Shown one piece after another: positions 6,328-11,135 of a stretch of DNA of 11,135 nt. Under the pieces are notes generated by a model. The model saw nothing but the letters and a program-made list of their open reading frames with translations. It searched no databases and was not told where the DNA came from. The DNA comes from Ilumatobacteraceae bacterium. GTDB taxonomy: Bacteria; Actinomycetota; Acidimicrobiia; Acidimicrobiales; Ilumatobacteraceae. The stretch is taken from positions 1-11,135 of the forward strand of contig JANRBC010000172.1 of assembly GCA_030727685.1 (NCBI GenBank), given 5' to 3'. How positions within the stretch are numbered: position 1 is the stretch's first letter; each line of letters opens with the position of its first letter. Position numbers and translations under genes: made by a program.

Positions 6328-7128
6328 ATGAGCAAACAAGGCGACTCAGTTTTGGGTGTCATCGGCGGTGGCAATATGGGCTCAGCCCTCGTGAGAGGTT
6401 TGTTGGCCGGCGATTTTTCTGCCGATCAGATTGTGATCGTCGAGAAAGACGATGTGCGAATTGCAGAACTTAAACGAGAGTTTGCAAATGTTGAAGTTGT
6501 CTCAAAGTTGCCAAAGTGCGATTCGGTTGTATTGGCAGTCAAACCGACAGACGTAGTCGAAGTGTGTGGCGCTCTCGACAAATCTGGGGTGCAGCAAATT
6601 CTTTCGATTGCCGCAGGTGTCAAGATTGCAACGATCGAAAACGCGATTGCCAAGAACGTTGCGGTTATTCGCGCGATGCCCAATACGCCTGCGTTAATTG
6701 GTCAAGGCGCTTCAGCTATGGCGGCCGGCGAAAATTGCAGTGCTGAAAATGTCGCATGGGCAAAGAAAATTTTGTTGGGCGTCGGAACTGTTGTTGAAGT
6801 TGAAGAGAATTTGCTTGACGCAGTTACGGGGCTGTCTGGTAGCGGACCCGCATATATATTTTTGTTAGCTGAGTCACTAATCGCCGCAGGCGTTCAGCAA
6901 GGTTTGACTGAGCAAGTTTCTAACGAACTCGTGCGTCAATTGTTGGTGGGCTCTTCGTTGTTGCTTGCTGAGAGTTCTGAAACGCCAGAACAGTTGAGAA
7001 AAAAAGTAACTTCGCCAAATGGTACAACCGCTGCCGGAATTGCCGAGTTAGTTGGTAAACAATTCGCCGAGATTATCGCGGGCGCGGTAAGTGCCGCAAC
7101 CGCTCGAAGCAAAGAACTTGGCAAATAA
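6328..7128 (+). CDS. proC: Pyrroline-5-carboxylate reductase
   Basis: A 266-residue cytoplasmic enzyme carrying out the last step of proline synthesis: NAD(P)H-dependent reduction of pyrroline-5-carboxylate. The N-terminal Rossmann fold shows GVIGGGNMGSALVRGLL (residues 10-26), then VVLAVKP and the family block IRAMPNTPALIGQGASAM. The C-terminal dimerisation and substrate region has AVTGLSGSGPAYIFLLAESL. The ProC signature loop VTSPNGTTAAGIAEL starts at residue 227; Asn at 231 replaces the more common Gly, a tolerated variant. Length is normal for the family. ATG at 6328 gives six residues before the first strand. proC also lies downstream of mshA at some distance in M. tuberculosis, so the order here recalls a shared actinobacterial neighbourhood. 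It is probably a single-gene unit. Confidence 0.96.
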   Translation: MSKQGDSVLGVIGGGNMGSALVRGLLAGDFSADQIVIVEKDDVRIAELKREFANVEVVSKLPKCDSVVLAVKPTDVVEVCGALDKSGVQQILSIAAGVKIATIENAIAKNVAVIRAMPNTPALIGQGASAMAAGENCSAENVAWAKKILLGVGTVVEVEENLLDAVTGLSGSGPAYIFLLAESLIAAGVQQGLTEQVSNELVRQLLVGSSLLLAESSETPEQLRKKVTSPNGTTAAGIAELVGKQFAEIIAGAVSAATARSKELGK

Positions 7129-7133
7129 TCACA

Positions 7134-7158
7134 AAAACTTCTGTAGAAAGTTTTGTTT
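7134..7158 (+). terminator. Weak AT-rich hairpin after proC
   Basis: AAAACTT (7134-7140) pairs with AAGTTTT (7148-7154) around a seven-base loop, with GTTT after it. The stem is seven pairs but has only one G-C pair. It begins five bases after the proC stop and is the only terminator-like structure before the next promoter. Confidence 0.4.
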
Positions 7159-7177
7159 GATATCACTAATTTGTGTC

Positions 7178-7208
7178 TAAAGTGATCCTAGAAACATCGC
7201 AAGATCAC
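7178..7208 (+). promoter_or_regulatory. Promoter and operator-like repeat before the SAM hydrolase leader
   Basis: TAAAGT (7178-7183) fits TANNNT; TTGATA (7157-7162) is a possible -35 with a short 15-base spacer. Transcription would start near 7190, at the first base of the structured leader. GTGATC (7182-7187) and GATCAC (7203-7208) are a perfect inverted repeat spanning the predicted start site. This would suit a repressor site or a small 5' RNA stem. The second arm also takes part in the leader stem described next. Confidence 0.4.
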
Positions 7209-7322
7209 CGGACGGGGTAACCCCCCAACTGGGAGTCGCGCTCGAGAGAGCTGCGCCGTTTGAGCCGGTGCCGTCGGGGGGTTGGCACCGGCTCTTACGT
7301 TTCTCAGTATCGTGAGACACCC
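7190..7322 (+). ncRNA. Structured 5' leader, candidate cis-regulatory RNA
   Basis: Fold A stacks three stems: CACCGG (7206-7211) with CCGGTG (7265-7270); ACGG (7212-7215) with CCGT (7256-7259); and CGCGCTC (7237-7243) with GAGC plus GCG (7248-7255, one bulged T), capped by a GAGA tetraloop. The internal loop contains AACCCCCC (7219-7226). It is fully complementary to GGGGGGTT (7276-7283) just downstream, an 8-bp pseudoknot. Fold B is an 11-bp perfect hairpin, GAGCCGGTGCC / GGCACCGGCTC (7262-7272 and 7284-7294). It uses the same CCGGTG strand, so it cannot coexist with the outer stem of fold A. A small TCTCA / TGAGA hairpin (7302-7306, 7313-7317) then covers the weak ribosome binding site. Two exclusive folds before a SAM-consuming enzyme suggest a riboswitch. 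It lacks the conserved cores I know for SAM-I to SAM-VI, SAH, ydaO and guanidine classes. Confidence 0.55.
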
Positions 7323-8216
7323 ATGGCAACCAAATATTCAACTGTTTCATTTCTGTCTGATTACGGAACGCGTGATGAATTTGTTGGTGTGGTCAAAAGT
7401 GTCATCTATGAAATTGCACCGCAATGTCGTGTTGTCGATTTAACACACGACATCGAACCATTTGATGTTCGAGCTGGCTCACTTTCGCTTGCAAGATGTG
7501 TTTCGTATGTCGCGAGCGGGGTAGTTCTAGCGGTTGTAGATCCGGGCGTTGGCTCATCACGTCGTGCTGTTGCCGTTGAAGTCGCCGATGGCAAAGGTGT
7601 TTTTGTCGGGCCGGACAATGGGTTGCTGGCCATGGCGATCGCCTTGGCTGGTGGTGCTGGAAGGGCAGTTTGTTTGACGAATAACGAATATCACCTATCT
7701 AGTCCAGGTGAAACTTTTGCCGGCCGCGACATTTTTGCGCCGGTCGCAGCGCACCTATGTAATGGTGTCGATCTGAGTGAACTTGGTGAGTTGATCGACC
7801 CCGCATTGTTGTTGCCTGGCGTTGTGCCATTGCCACGTGAAGAGGGCGGTGCTTTGCACGGCGAGGTGACGTGGGTCGATCGCTTCGGCAACTGTCAGTT
7901 AAACATCGGACCAGATGAAGTTGCGCAGTTCGGCGAAGTCTTACGTGTTGAGATTGGCTCTGTTCTAAGTGGCGCAAGTGTCGATCGCGAGCAAGTTGTG
8001 CGGTCACTAAAAGTTGTGCGAAGTTATGACGCAATCGGAAGTGGACTCGGTCTCGTGGTCGACTCGTACGGCATGCTCTCGTTGTGTGTCGATCGAGGTT
8101 CGGCGGCTCGCGAACTAAATATGGGTCAAGGTGATTTGGTTATTTTGTCGCGACTTGAAGGCAACGATCAGAACCGCACGATTACGACCTCGGTAAAAAT
8201 CGCACCAAAGAGATAA
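7323..8216 (+). CDS. SAM hydroxide adenosyltransferase (DUF62 family)
   Basis: A 297-residue homologue of SAM hydrolases, relatives of fluorinase and chlorinase, which split S-adenosylmethionine with hydroxide into adenosine and methionine. VSFLSDYGTRDEFVGVVK (8-25) holds the ribose-binding Asp (D13). DLTHDIEPFDVRAG follows, and VVDPGVGSSRR supplies D73 and R80, the Asp and Arg of the family's Asp-Arg-His triad. FVGPDNGLL (94-102) is the next family block. TFAGRDIFAPVAAHL has Ala (A133) where characterised hydrolases carry His (TFHGRD). FGNCQLNI and a C-terminal barrel domain complete it. ATG at 7323 is chosen because the family motif begins seven residues later. An upstream in-frame TTG at 7260 lies inside the leader RNA and gives an unrelated basic extension. 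It is probably controlled by its leader. Halide use is unlikely, since fluorinase-specific loops are absent. Confidence 0.9.
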   Translation: MATKYSTVSFLSDYGTRDEFVGVVKSVIYEIAPQCRVVDLTHDIEPFDVRAGSLSLARCVSYVASGVVLAVVDPGVGSSRRAVAVEVADGKGVFVGPDNGLLAMAIALAGGAGRAVCLTNNEYHLSSPGETFAGRDIFAPVAAHLCNGVDLSELGELIDPALLLPGVVPLPREEGGALHGEVTWVDRFGNCQLNIGPDEVAQFGEVLRVEIGSVLSGASVDREQVVRSLKVVRSYDAIGSGLGLVVDSYGMLSLCVDRGSAARELNMGQGDLVILSRLEGNDQNRTITTSVKIAPKR

Positions 8217-8226
8217 AGTTCGAGAT

Positions 8227-8310
8227 ATGCGACCAGCCACAACATTGACGCTCGGCCTGTTGCTCGGGGTGATTTTTATCGCTGGGCTTGTGTCAATTGT
8301 TGGCAGGTAG
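8227..8310 (+). CDS. 27-residue single-helix membrane micro-ORF
   Basis: ATG at 8227 to TAG at 8308-8310 encodes a 27-residue peptide beginning MRPATTLTLGLLLGV and ending in GR. Residues 7-25 form one strongly hydrophobic helix after a short N-terminal part with one Arg. TAAAGT (8214-8219) lies seven bases before the ATG, close to the six-base leaderless spacing seen elsewhere in this window. The -10 would overlap the SAM hydrolase stop codon. The 3' end overlaps the convergent membrane-protein gene by 18 bases. No function is known to me. It could be a genuine small membrane protein or a chance hydrophobic frame. Confidence 0.45.
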   Translation: MRPATTLTLGLLLGVIFIAGLVSIVGR

Positions 8311-9063
8311 CTCTTTTTGCGATTGAGTCGCATTGCTGGCGACCAAAAAGCCGACAAACAAAATACATAAGCCCACCAAAAGCGTGATCGCAAACGCCCG
8401 ATCTTTGCCCAGACGTCCGGCGAGTGTGCCGCTCGCCGAGAGAACGAGCGTGCCAAGTGCGACGAATACGTTGCCGAACGCTAATCTCCCAGGAGCAATT
8501 ACTTTTCGTTGAGTGGCTGTCTTGAGGTTTGGCGCCTTTGACTTAACGACTCGCCATGTTGACCAGAGCGCCCCGAAAATTATTACAAGAGCTGGTACAC
8601 CTGAACCAACGGCAGCCATAACTCTTGGCAAAACTCCGAATAGTTCACGAGCAGCCGGAAATTCACCGACGATGATGTCGCGCTTTGTTGGTGCGACCGC
8701 AATTACCCCGGCGCTGAATGCACTGAGCACTACAAGTGCGCGACGAAGTTGATCTGCAAAAGTTTTGTTGGCCAATAAATAAATTGTGCCTAGTGCGAGC
8801 CATGCGACGTTAAGAACTGCACCAGCAAGAAAAAAAACTCGAAAGGCGAACATCGACCAACCAGTTGCTTCGGCCCACCACAAAGCACCAGAGCCAATTG
8901 TGAATAGCGTCATGGCAACTGTCCACGCCAATTCGTGAGCTTGCCCGCGTCGGTGCCAGCGATCGAAAGTACTCAAAGCAAATGCAGCGGCTACAAGGGT
9001 CGCGCTGCCGGCCAACGCAGCGTTTAATTGATTGACCGCGGCAAGGGTCGGCAATGGAATCAC
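8293..9063 (-). CDS. Seven-helix membrane protein, function unknown
   Basis: About 256 residues with seven predicted membrane helices, roughly at 13-33, 44-66, 71-97, 109-125, 146-169, 195-217 and 222-245. Characteristic pieces are LSTFDRWHRRGQAHELAWT, GALWWAEATGWSMFAFRVFF and AVLNVAWLALGTIYLL. The look is of a conserved actinobacterial integral membrane protein without an assigned function. The charged loop between helices 5 and 6 (VVKSKAPNLKTATQRK) is probably cytoplasmic. Start: the GTG at 9063 gives MIPLPTLAAVNQLN and is exactly six bases from a reverse-strand TATCGT, so it fits the leaderless pattern. The open frame runs on to an ATG at 9192, but that extension is hydrophilic, unlike the rest, and would run through the rex promoter. 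The gene is divergent from rex; control by Rex is possible but its own -10 lies over 80 bases from the operator. Confidence 0.8.
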   Translation of the reverse strand: MIPLPTLAAVNQLNAALAGSATLVAAAFALSTFDRWHRRGQAHELAWTVAMTLFTIGSGALWWAEATGWSMFAFRVFFLAGAVLNVAWLALGTIYLLANKTFADQLRRALVVLSAFSAGVIAVAPTKRDIIVGEFPAARELFGVLPRVMAAVGSGVPALVIIFGALWSTWRVVKSKAPNLKTATQRKVIAPGRLAFGNVFVALGTLVLSASGTLAGRLGKDRAFAITLLVGLCILFVGFLVASNATQSQKELPANN

Positions 9064-9075
9064 GGAAGCACGATA
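9064..9075 (-). promoter_or_regulatory. Leaderless promoter of the seven-helix protein (TATCGT)
   Basis: On the reverse strand TATCGT (plus positions 9070-9075) is followed by six bases and then GTG at 9063. This matches the spacing at nadE, the MoaD-like gene, rex and the gene at 9912, and is the main reason for choosing this start. Confidence 0.5.
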
Positions 9076-9155
9076 ACTCAGGTGATTGGCCCAGGCGGTT
9101 TTGGCTGGGTGTCGCCAAAGGCACACACGATTAGAAAAGATTTGTGGTTTGGACT

Positions 9156-9173
9156 TTGTGAAATTCTGCACGA
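9156..9173 (+). promoter_or_regulatory. Rex operator upstream of rex
   Basis: The 18-mer TTGTGAAATTCTGCACGA matches the Rex consensus TTGTGAAWWWWTTCACAA at 15 of 18 positions. It starts 35 bases before the rex ATG. Its first six bases (TTGTGA) also serve as a -35, exactly 17 bases before the -10, so Rex binding would block polymerase. A second TTTGTG at 9141-9146 may be an extra half-site. This indicates NADH-sensitive autoregulation, as known for Rex in Streptomyces. Confidence 0.68.
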
Positions 9174-9178
9174 AACCA

Positions 9179-9190
9179 TAACCTGAGTTC
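9179..9190 (+). promoter_or_regulatory. rex leaderless promoter (-10 TAACCT)
   Basis: TAACCT (9179-9184) is six bases before the ATG at 9191, with TTGTGA as -35 at a 17-base spacing. There is no Shine-Dalgarno sequence. This is the most complete promoter in the window because both boxes and the operator are visible. Confidence 0.62.
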
Positions 9191-9880
9191 ATGACCCAAC
9201 TTCAACGACGCAGAATTCCCGATGCAGCCGTAACCCGATTGCCGGTGTATTTGCAAATTTTAAATAATTTGCATGCAACAAATGTTTTGCGATTTTCGAG
9301 CGATGAACTCGCCGCGCTGGCCGGTGTAAATGCTGCCAAGGTACGTAAAGACCTTTCTTACCTGGGCAGTTATGGCACTCGCGGTGTCGGATACGAAGTT
9401 ACATATTTAATTCATCAAATTAAACGCGAACTCGGTTTGTTGCGCGAATGGAATGTAGTCGTTGTTGGCGCTGGCAACTTGGGTTGTGCGCTTGCGAAGT
9501 TTGGTGGCTTTGCCCCACGTGGGTTTCCGGTTGTTGGCATCGTAGACAACGATTCAAAGAAGATCGGTCAAACCACAGGTGCGTTGACAATTGGCGACGT
9601 GCGCAATCTTGGCAAAATGGTTCGTGACTTGAATATCACAATTGGCGCGATTACGACTTCAACTGCGACAGCGCAGTCTGCGGTCGACGCTTTGATTGAT
9701 GCCGGCGTGGCTTCGATACTCAACTTTGCGCCAATCGTTTTGGCGACACCGAGCAGTGTCTCGGTACGCAATGTTGATCTTGGTGTTGAGCTTCAGATTT
9801 TGAGTTATTACGAGCAGATGCGTACTGACCAAATAGATGGCGCAAAGTCTCAAAGCAAGTCGGCCGCGGTTTCGGTCTAA
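9191..9880 (+). CDS. rex: Redox-sensing transcriptional repressor Rex
   Basis: A 229-residue NAD(H)-responsive repressor that leaves DNA when the NADH/NAD+ ratio rises. Residues 1 to about 80 are the winged-helix DNA-binding domain: RRIPDAAVTRLPVYLQIL, then FSSDELAALAGVNAAKVRKD and LSYLGSYGTRGVGYEV, all classic Rex sequence. The Rossmann domain carries VVVVGAGNLGCALAKF with G93-x-G95-x-x-G98. It then has GIVDNDSKKIG, whose acidic VDND end of strand 2 favours NAD(H) over NADP(H), and ILNFAPIVLATPSSVSVRNVDL. The last 20 residues are a variable polar tail. In many actinobacteria rex is followed by hemA, but that is not so here. Start is fixed by the leaderless promoter and by homology. It is likely to control respiratory and fermentative genes elsewhere as well as itself. 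Confidence 0.96.
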   Translation: MTQLQRRRIPDAAVTRLPVYLQILNNLHATNVLRFSSDELAALAGVNAAKVRKDLSYLGSYGTRGVGYEVTYLIHQIKRELGLLREWNVVVVGAGNLGCALAKFGGFAPRGFPVVGIVDNDSKKIGQTTGALTIGDVRNLGKMVRDLNITIGAITTSTATAQSAVDALIDAGVASILNFAPIVLATPSSVSVRNVDLGVELQILSYYEQMRTDQIDGAKSQSKSAAVSV

Positions 9881-9899
9881 CTGCGCATTTCGCTACGCC

Positions 9900-9911
9900 T
9901 AATCTGAGAAG
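9900..9911 (+). promoter_or_regulatory. Leaderless promoter of the gene at 9912 (TAATCT)
   Basis: TAATCT (9900-9905) is exactly six bases before GTG at 9912, repeating the window's common layout. The six bases GAGAAG are purine-rich, so a ribosome binding role for read-through transcripts from rex is also conceivable, but the spacing to the start is too short for a normal one. Confidence 0.5.
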
Positions 9912-10526
9912 GTGAGGCAGTTATTCAACATTCGTCTTTGGACCGCTCTTGGTGTCTTGTCGGTTGCCGCGCTATTGATTTTGTTCTTTTCATGTGACGA
10001 CTGTTTTGGTCGTAACGGCGGCTCTGCTGAGGTATCTGCCGATGTAGAAAAGAACATCGAAACAGTTGCGATCGTAACGTCATTTGCTCAAAGCGAAGGT
10101 TGGCGAATTGAAAACGGGCGCACCGTCGGTGAAGCATCGGTTTTGCTTGATGATGCACGACAAGTTTTTATAGCCGCAGATACGCCTGGCGAAAATCTTT
10201 GTGCAGATTTAACTGTCGGCTCAAGTTGCGTGTTTTTGGCGAATATGTTCGGAGATTCGGTGATGTGGTTTGCCTTGGTCGACACGAACTCACCAAAGCC
10301 GACGCGTGTGCTCGAGTTGCCGAGCCTGGTCGACATGCTCGACTCTGGCAGCCGAGGAGTTTTAGAAAACGATTGGATTGTTCGCTTGGCCAATGGCGTC
10401 AAGAGAACTTGCGGTGAAGACACAGGCACGCTTCGAGAATTTATTAACAACTACTCGCCAGACAAAAGCGTGACTAAGTTGAACTTGATCACCGACGAAG
10501 TCGACGAAGTCGTGTGTCGTGGCTAG
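9912..10526 (+). CDS. Membrane-anchored protein with six cysteines, unknown
   Basis: I do not recognise this 204-residue protein. Residues 9-26 (LWTALGVLSVAALLILFF) form one hydrophobic helix after a short Arg-containing N-terminus, a typical signal anchor. Next come C28 and C31, close to the membrane. FFSC lacks a good lipobox because Phe replaces the usual Leu or Val at -3. The remaining roughly 170 residues would lie outside the cytoplasm. C97, C106, C167 and C202 complete six cysteines, suggesting up to three disulfides. The middle (VAIVTSFAQSEGWRIENGRT) is mixed alpha/beta without a known motif. Start: GTG at 9912 is six bases after TAATCT. It lies 31 bases after rex and ends 16 bases from the convergent reductase gene. 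The shape suggests an envelope protein; involvement in redox sensing next to rex is only a guess. Confidence 0.72.
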   Translation: MRQLFNIRLWTALGVLSVAALLILFFSCDDCFGRNGGSAEVSADVEKNIETVAIVTSFAQSEGWRIENGRTVGEASVLLDDARQVFIAADTPGENLCADLTVGSSCVFLANMFGDSVMWFALVDTNSPKPTRVLELPSLVDMLDSGSRGVLENDWIVRLANGVKRTCGEDTGTLREFINNYSPDKSVTKLNLITDEVDEVVCRG

Positions 10527-10542
10527 TAATCGAAAGTTGTGA

Positions 10543-11135
10543 CTAGGCGTTAGGAAACAATTTAACTATTTTGGCTGCTGCTTTGTAAGCAGCCTCGGCC
10601 GGGCCAATCTCGTCTGGTCGCAAAAGGTTGGCCATAATGCGCAGTACCCACTCCATAAGAGTTCGACTGTGAATACCGACCCGAGAAAGTTCGCGCATCA
10701 AAACTGGTTGACCAATAACGCGAGCAAACAGGCGCGCGACTTTGAAGTATTGACCGTATTCATCATCAATTAACTGCTCGTATCTCTTGAGCGCCATCGC
10801 ATCACCAGAGACAAGCGCATCGTGCAAAACATCGGCAGCCATGTGGGCTGTTTCATATGCGTAATCGATGCCTTCGCCGTTAAAGGGGTTGACGCTTCCT
10901 GCTGCATCGCCGATGACTATGTGTGTTGGTCCGATTTTTGGTCCGACCGAACCACCCATCGGAATTTTGCCACTCGTCGCCTTGCATTCAGGTTTAGTCG
11001 GGTCGATTTCCCATTTGTCGGCGACCATGTGTGCATATGAGTCGAGCAAATGTGTCGTGTTGACATCTTTAAAATTTTTAAATGTCGAAAGCAACCCGAC
11101 GCCGATGTTTATGGTGCCATCACCGACGGGAAATA
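10543..11135 (-). CDS. Geranylgeranyl reductase-family flavoprotein, C-terminal part
   Basis: The reading frame runs off the right edge. About 197 C-terminal residues are visible and the N-terminal FAD-binding Rossmann fold is outside. The first visible residues, FPVGDGTINIGVGLL, and the FAD-contact block IVIGDAAGSVNPFNGEGIDYA are diagnostic of the geranylgeranyl reductase / digeranylgeranylglycerophospholipid reductase family. A helical C-terminus follows (KRYEQLIDDEYGQYFKVARL, ending IVKLFPNA). Family members reduce isoprenoid double bonds. In actinobacteria the best-known one is MenJ, which saturates one unit of the menaquinone side chain. That assignment is likely in a mycothiol-producing, respiring organism, but chlorophyll-type or lipid substrates cannot be excluded from this fragment. 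An internal TTG at 11094 is not a start because the homology continues upstream of it. Convergent with the gene at 9912. Confidence 0.88.
   Translation of the reverse strand, partial: FPVGDGTINIGVGLLSTFKNFKDVNTTHLLDSYAHMVADKWEIDPTKPECKATSGKIPMGGSVGPKIGPTHIVIGDAAGSVNPFNGEGIDYAYETAHMAADVLHDALVSGDAMALKRYEQLIDDEYGQYFKVARLFARVIGQPVLMRELSRVGIHSRTLMEWVLRIMANLLRPDEIGPAEAAYKAAAKIVKLFPNA

Noticed and set aside
7262..7300. The 11-bp hairpin as a simple terminator of proC
   Set aside because: It lies over 130 bases past proC and downstream of the next promoter, lacks a real U-tract, and its loop and stem pair elsewhere, which a plain terminator does not explain.
7260..7322. TTG at 7260 as the SAM hydrolase start
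   Set aside because: It lies inside the hairpin of the leader RNA, gives a basic extension unlike the family, and the conserved N-terminal motif begins just after the ATG at 7323.
7190..7322. A known SAM-class or ydaO riboswitch
   Set aside because: Fragments such as GGACGGGG and CCAAC look familiar, but the conserved cores of these classes (for example CCGGCAACC with AUGA, or the ydaO GGGUGAAU block) are absent. A covariance search is still needed.
8115..8456. Minus-strand 113-residue frame over the SAM hydrolase end and micro-ORF
   Set aside because: Arg/Ser-rich antisense shadow of the two flanking genes with no supporting start signal.
9064..9192. N-terminal extension of the seven-helix membrane protein to the ATG at 9192
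   Set aside because: It would run through the rex promoter and operator, has a hydrophilic composition unlike the protein, and the GTG at 9063 has a -10 at the standard spacing.

Overview
The window looks like a chromosomal housekeeping segment of an actinobacterium, most likely from an early-branching class such as Acidimicrobiia. Evidence: a mycothiol glycosyltransferase (MshA), an RsiG-type c-di-GMP-responsive anti-sigma factor, a Rex redox repressor, and many genes whose start codon lies exactly six bases after a TANNNT -10 element (leaderless transcription). Base composition is intermediate rather than the very high GC of Streptomyces. I see no phage, transposon, CRISPR array, tRNA or rRNA. 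The class-level assignment is inference.

Layout. The left edge (1-53, minus) holds the first 17 codons of a type II glutamine synthetase, divergent from glutamine-dependent NAD+ synthetase nadE (186-1841). Two minus-strand genes follow, a histidine phosphatase and an MFS transporter (1865-3694), ending convergently against nadE. Divergent from them is a pair with a 4-base overlap: a MoaD-like small protein with an unusual tail after its Gly-Gly, and RsiG (3730-4493). Then come mshA and a YbjN-domain gene (4557-6264), a pairing also known from mycobacteria, and proC (6328-7128).

Between proC and a SAM hydroxide adenosyltransferase (7323-8216) lies an approximately 130-base leader. It can fold into a stacked stem with an 8-bp pseudoknot, in competition with an 11-bp hairpin. 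This looks like a switch RNA and I could not place it in a riboswitch class I know; it is the best candidate for something undescribed here. A 27-residue membrane micro-ORF follows. A seven-helix membrane protein (minus) is divergent from rex, which has a near-consensus Rex operator over its own -35. A membrane-anchored six-cysteine protein follows, and at the right edge (minus) the C-terminal part of a geranylgeranyl-reductase-family flavoprotein.

The genes link nitrogen status and NAD supply (glnII, nadE, rex), redox buffering (mshA), SAM turnover and c-di-GMP signalling. Mostly they form short one- or two-gene units with their own promoters rather than one long operon.
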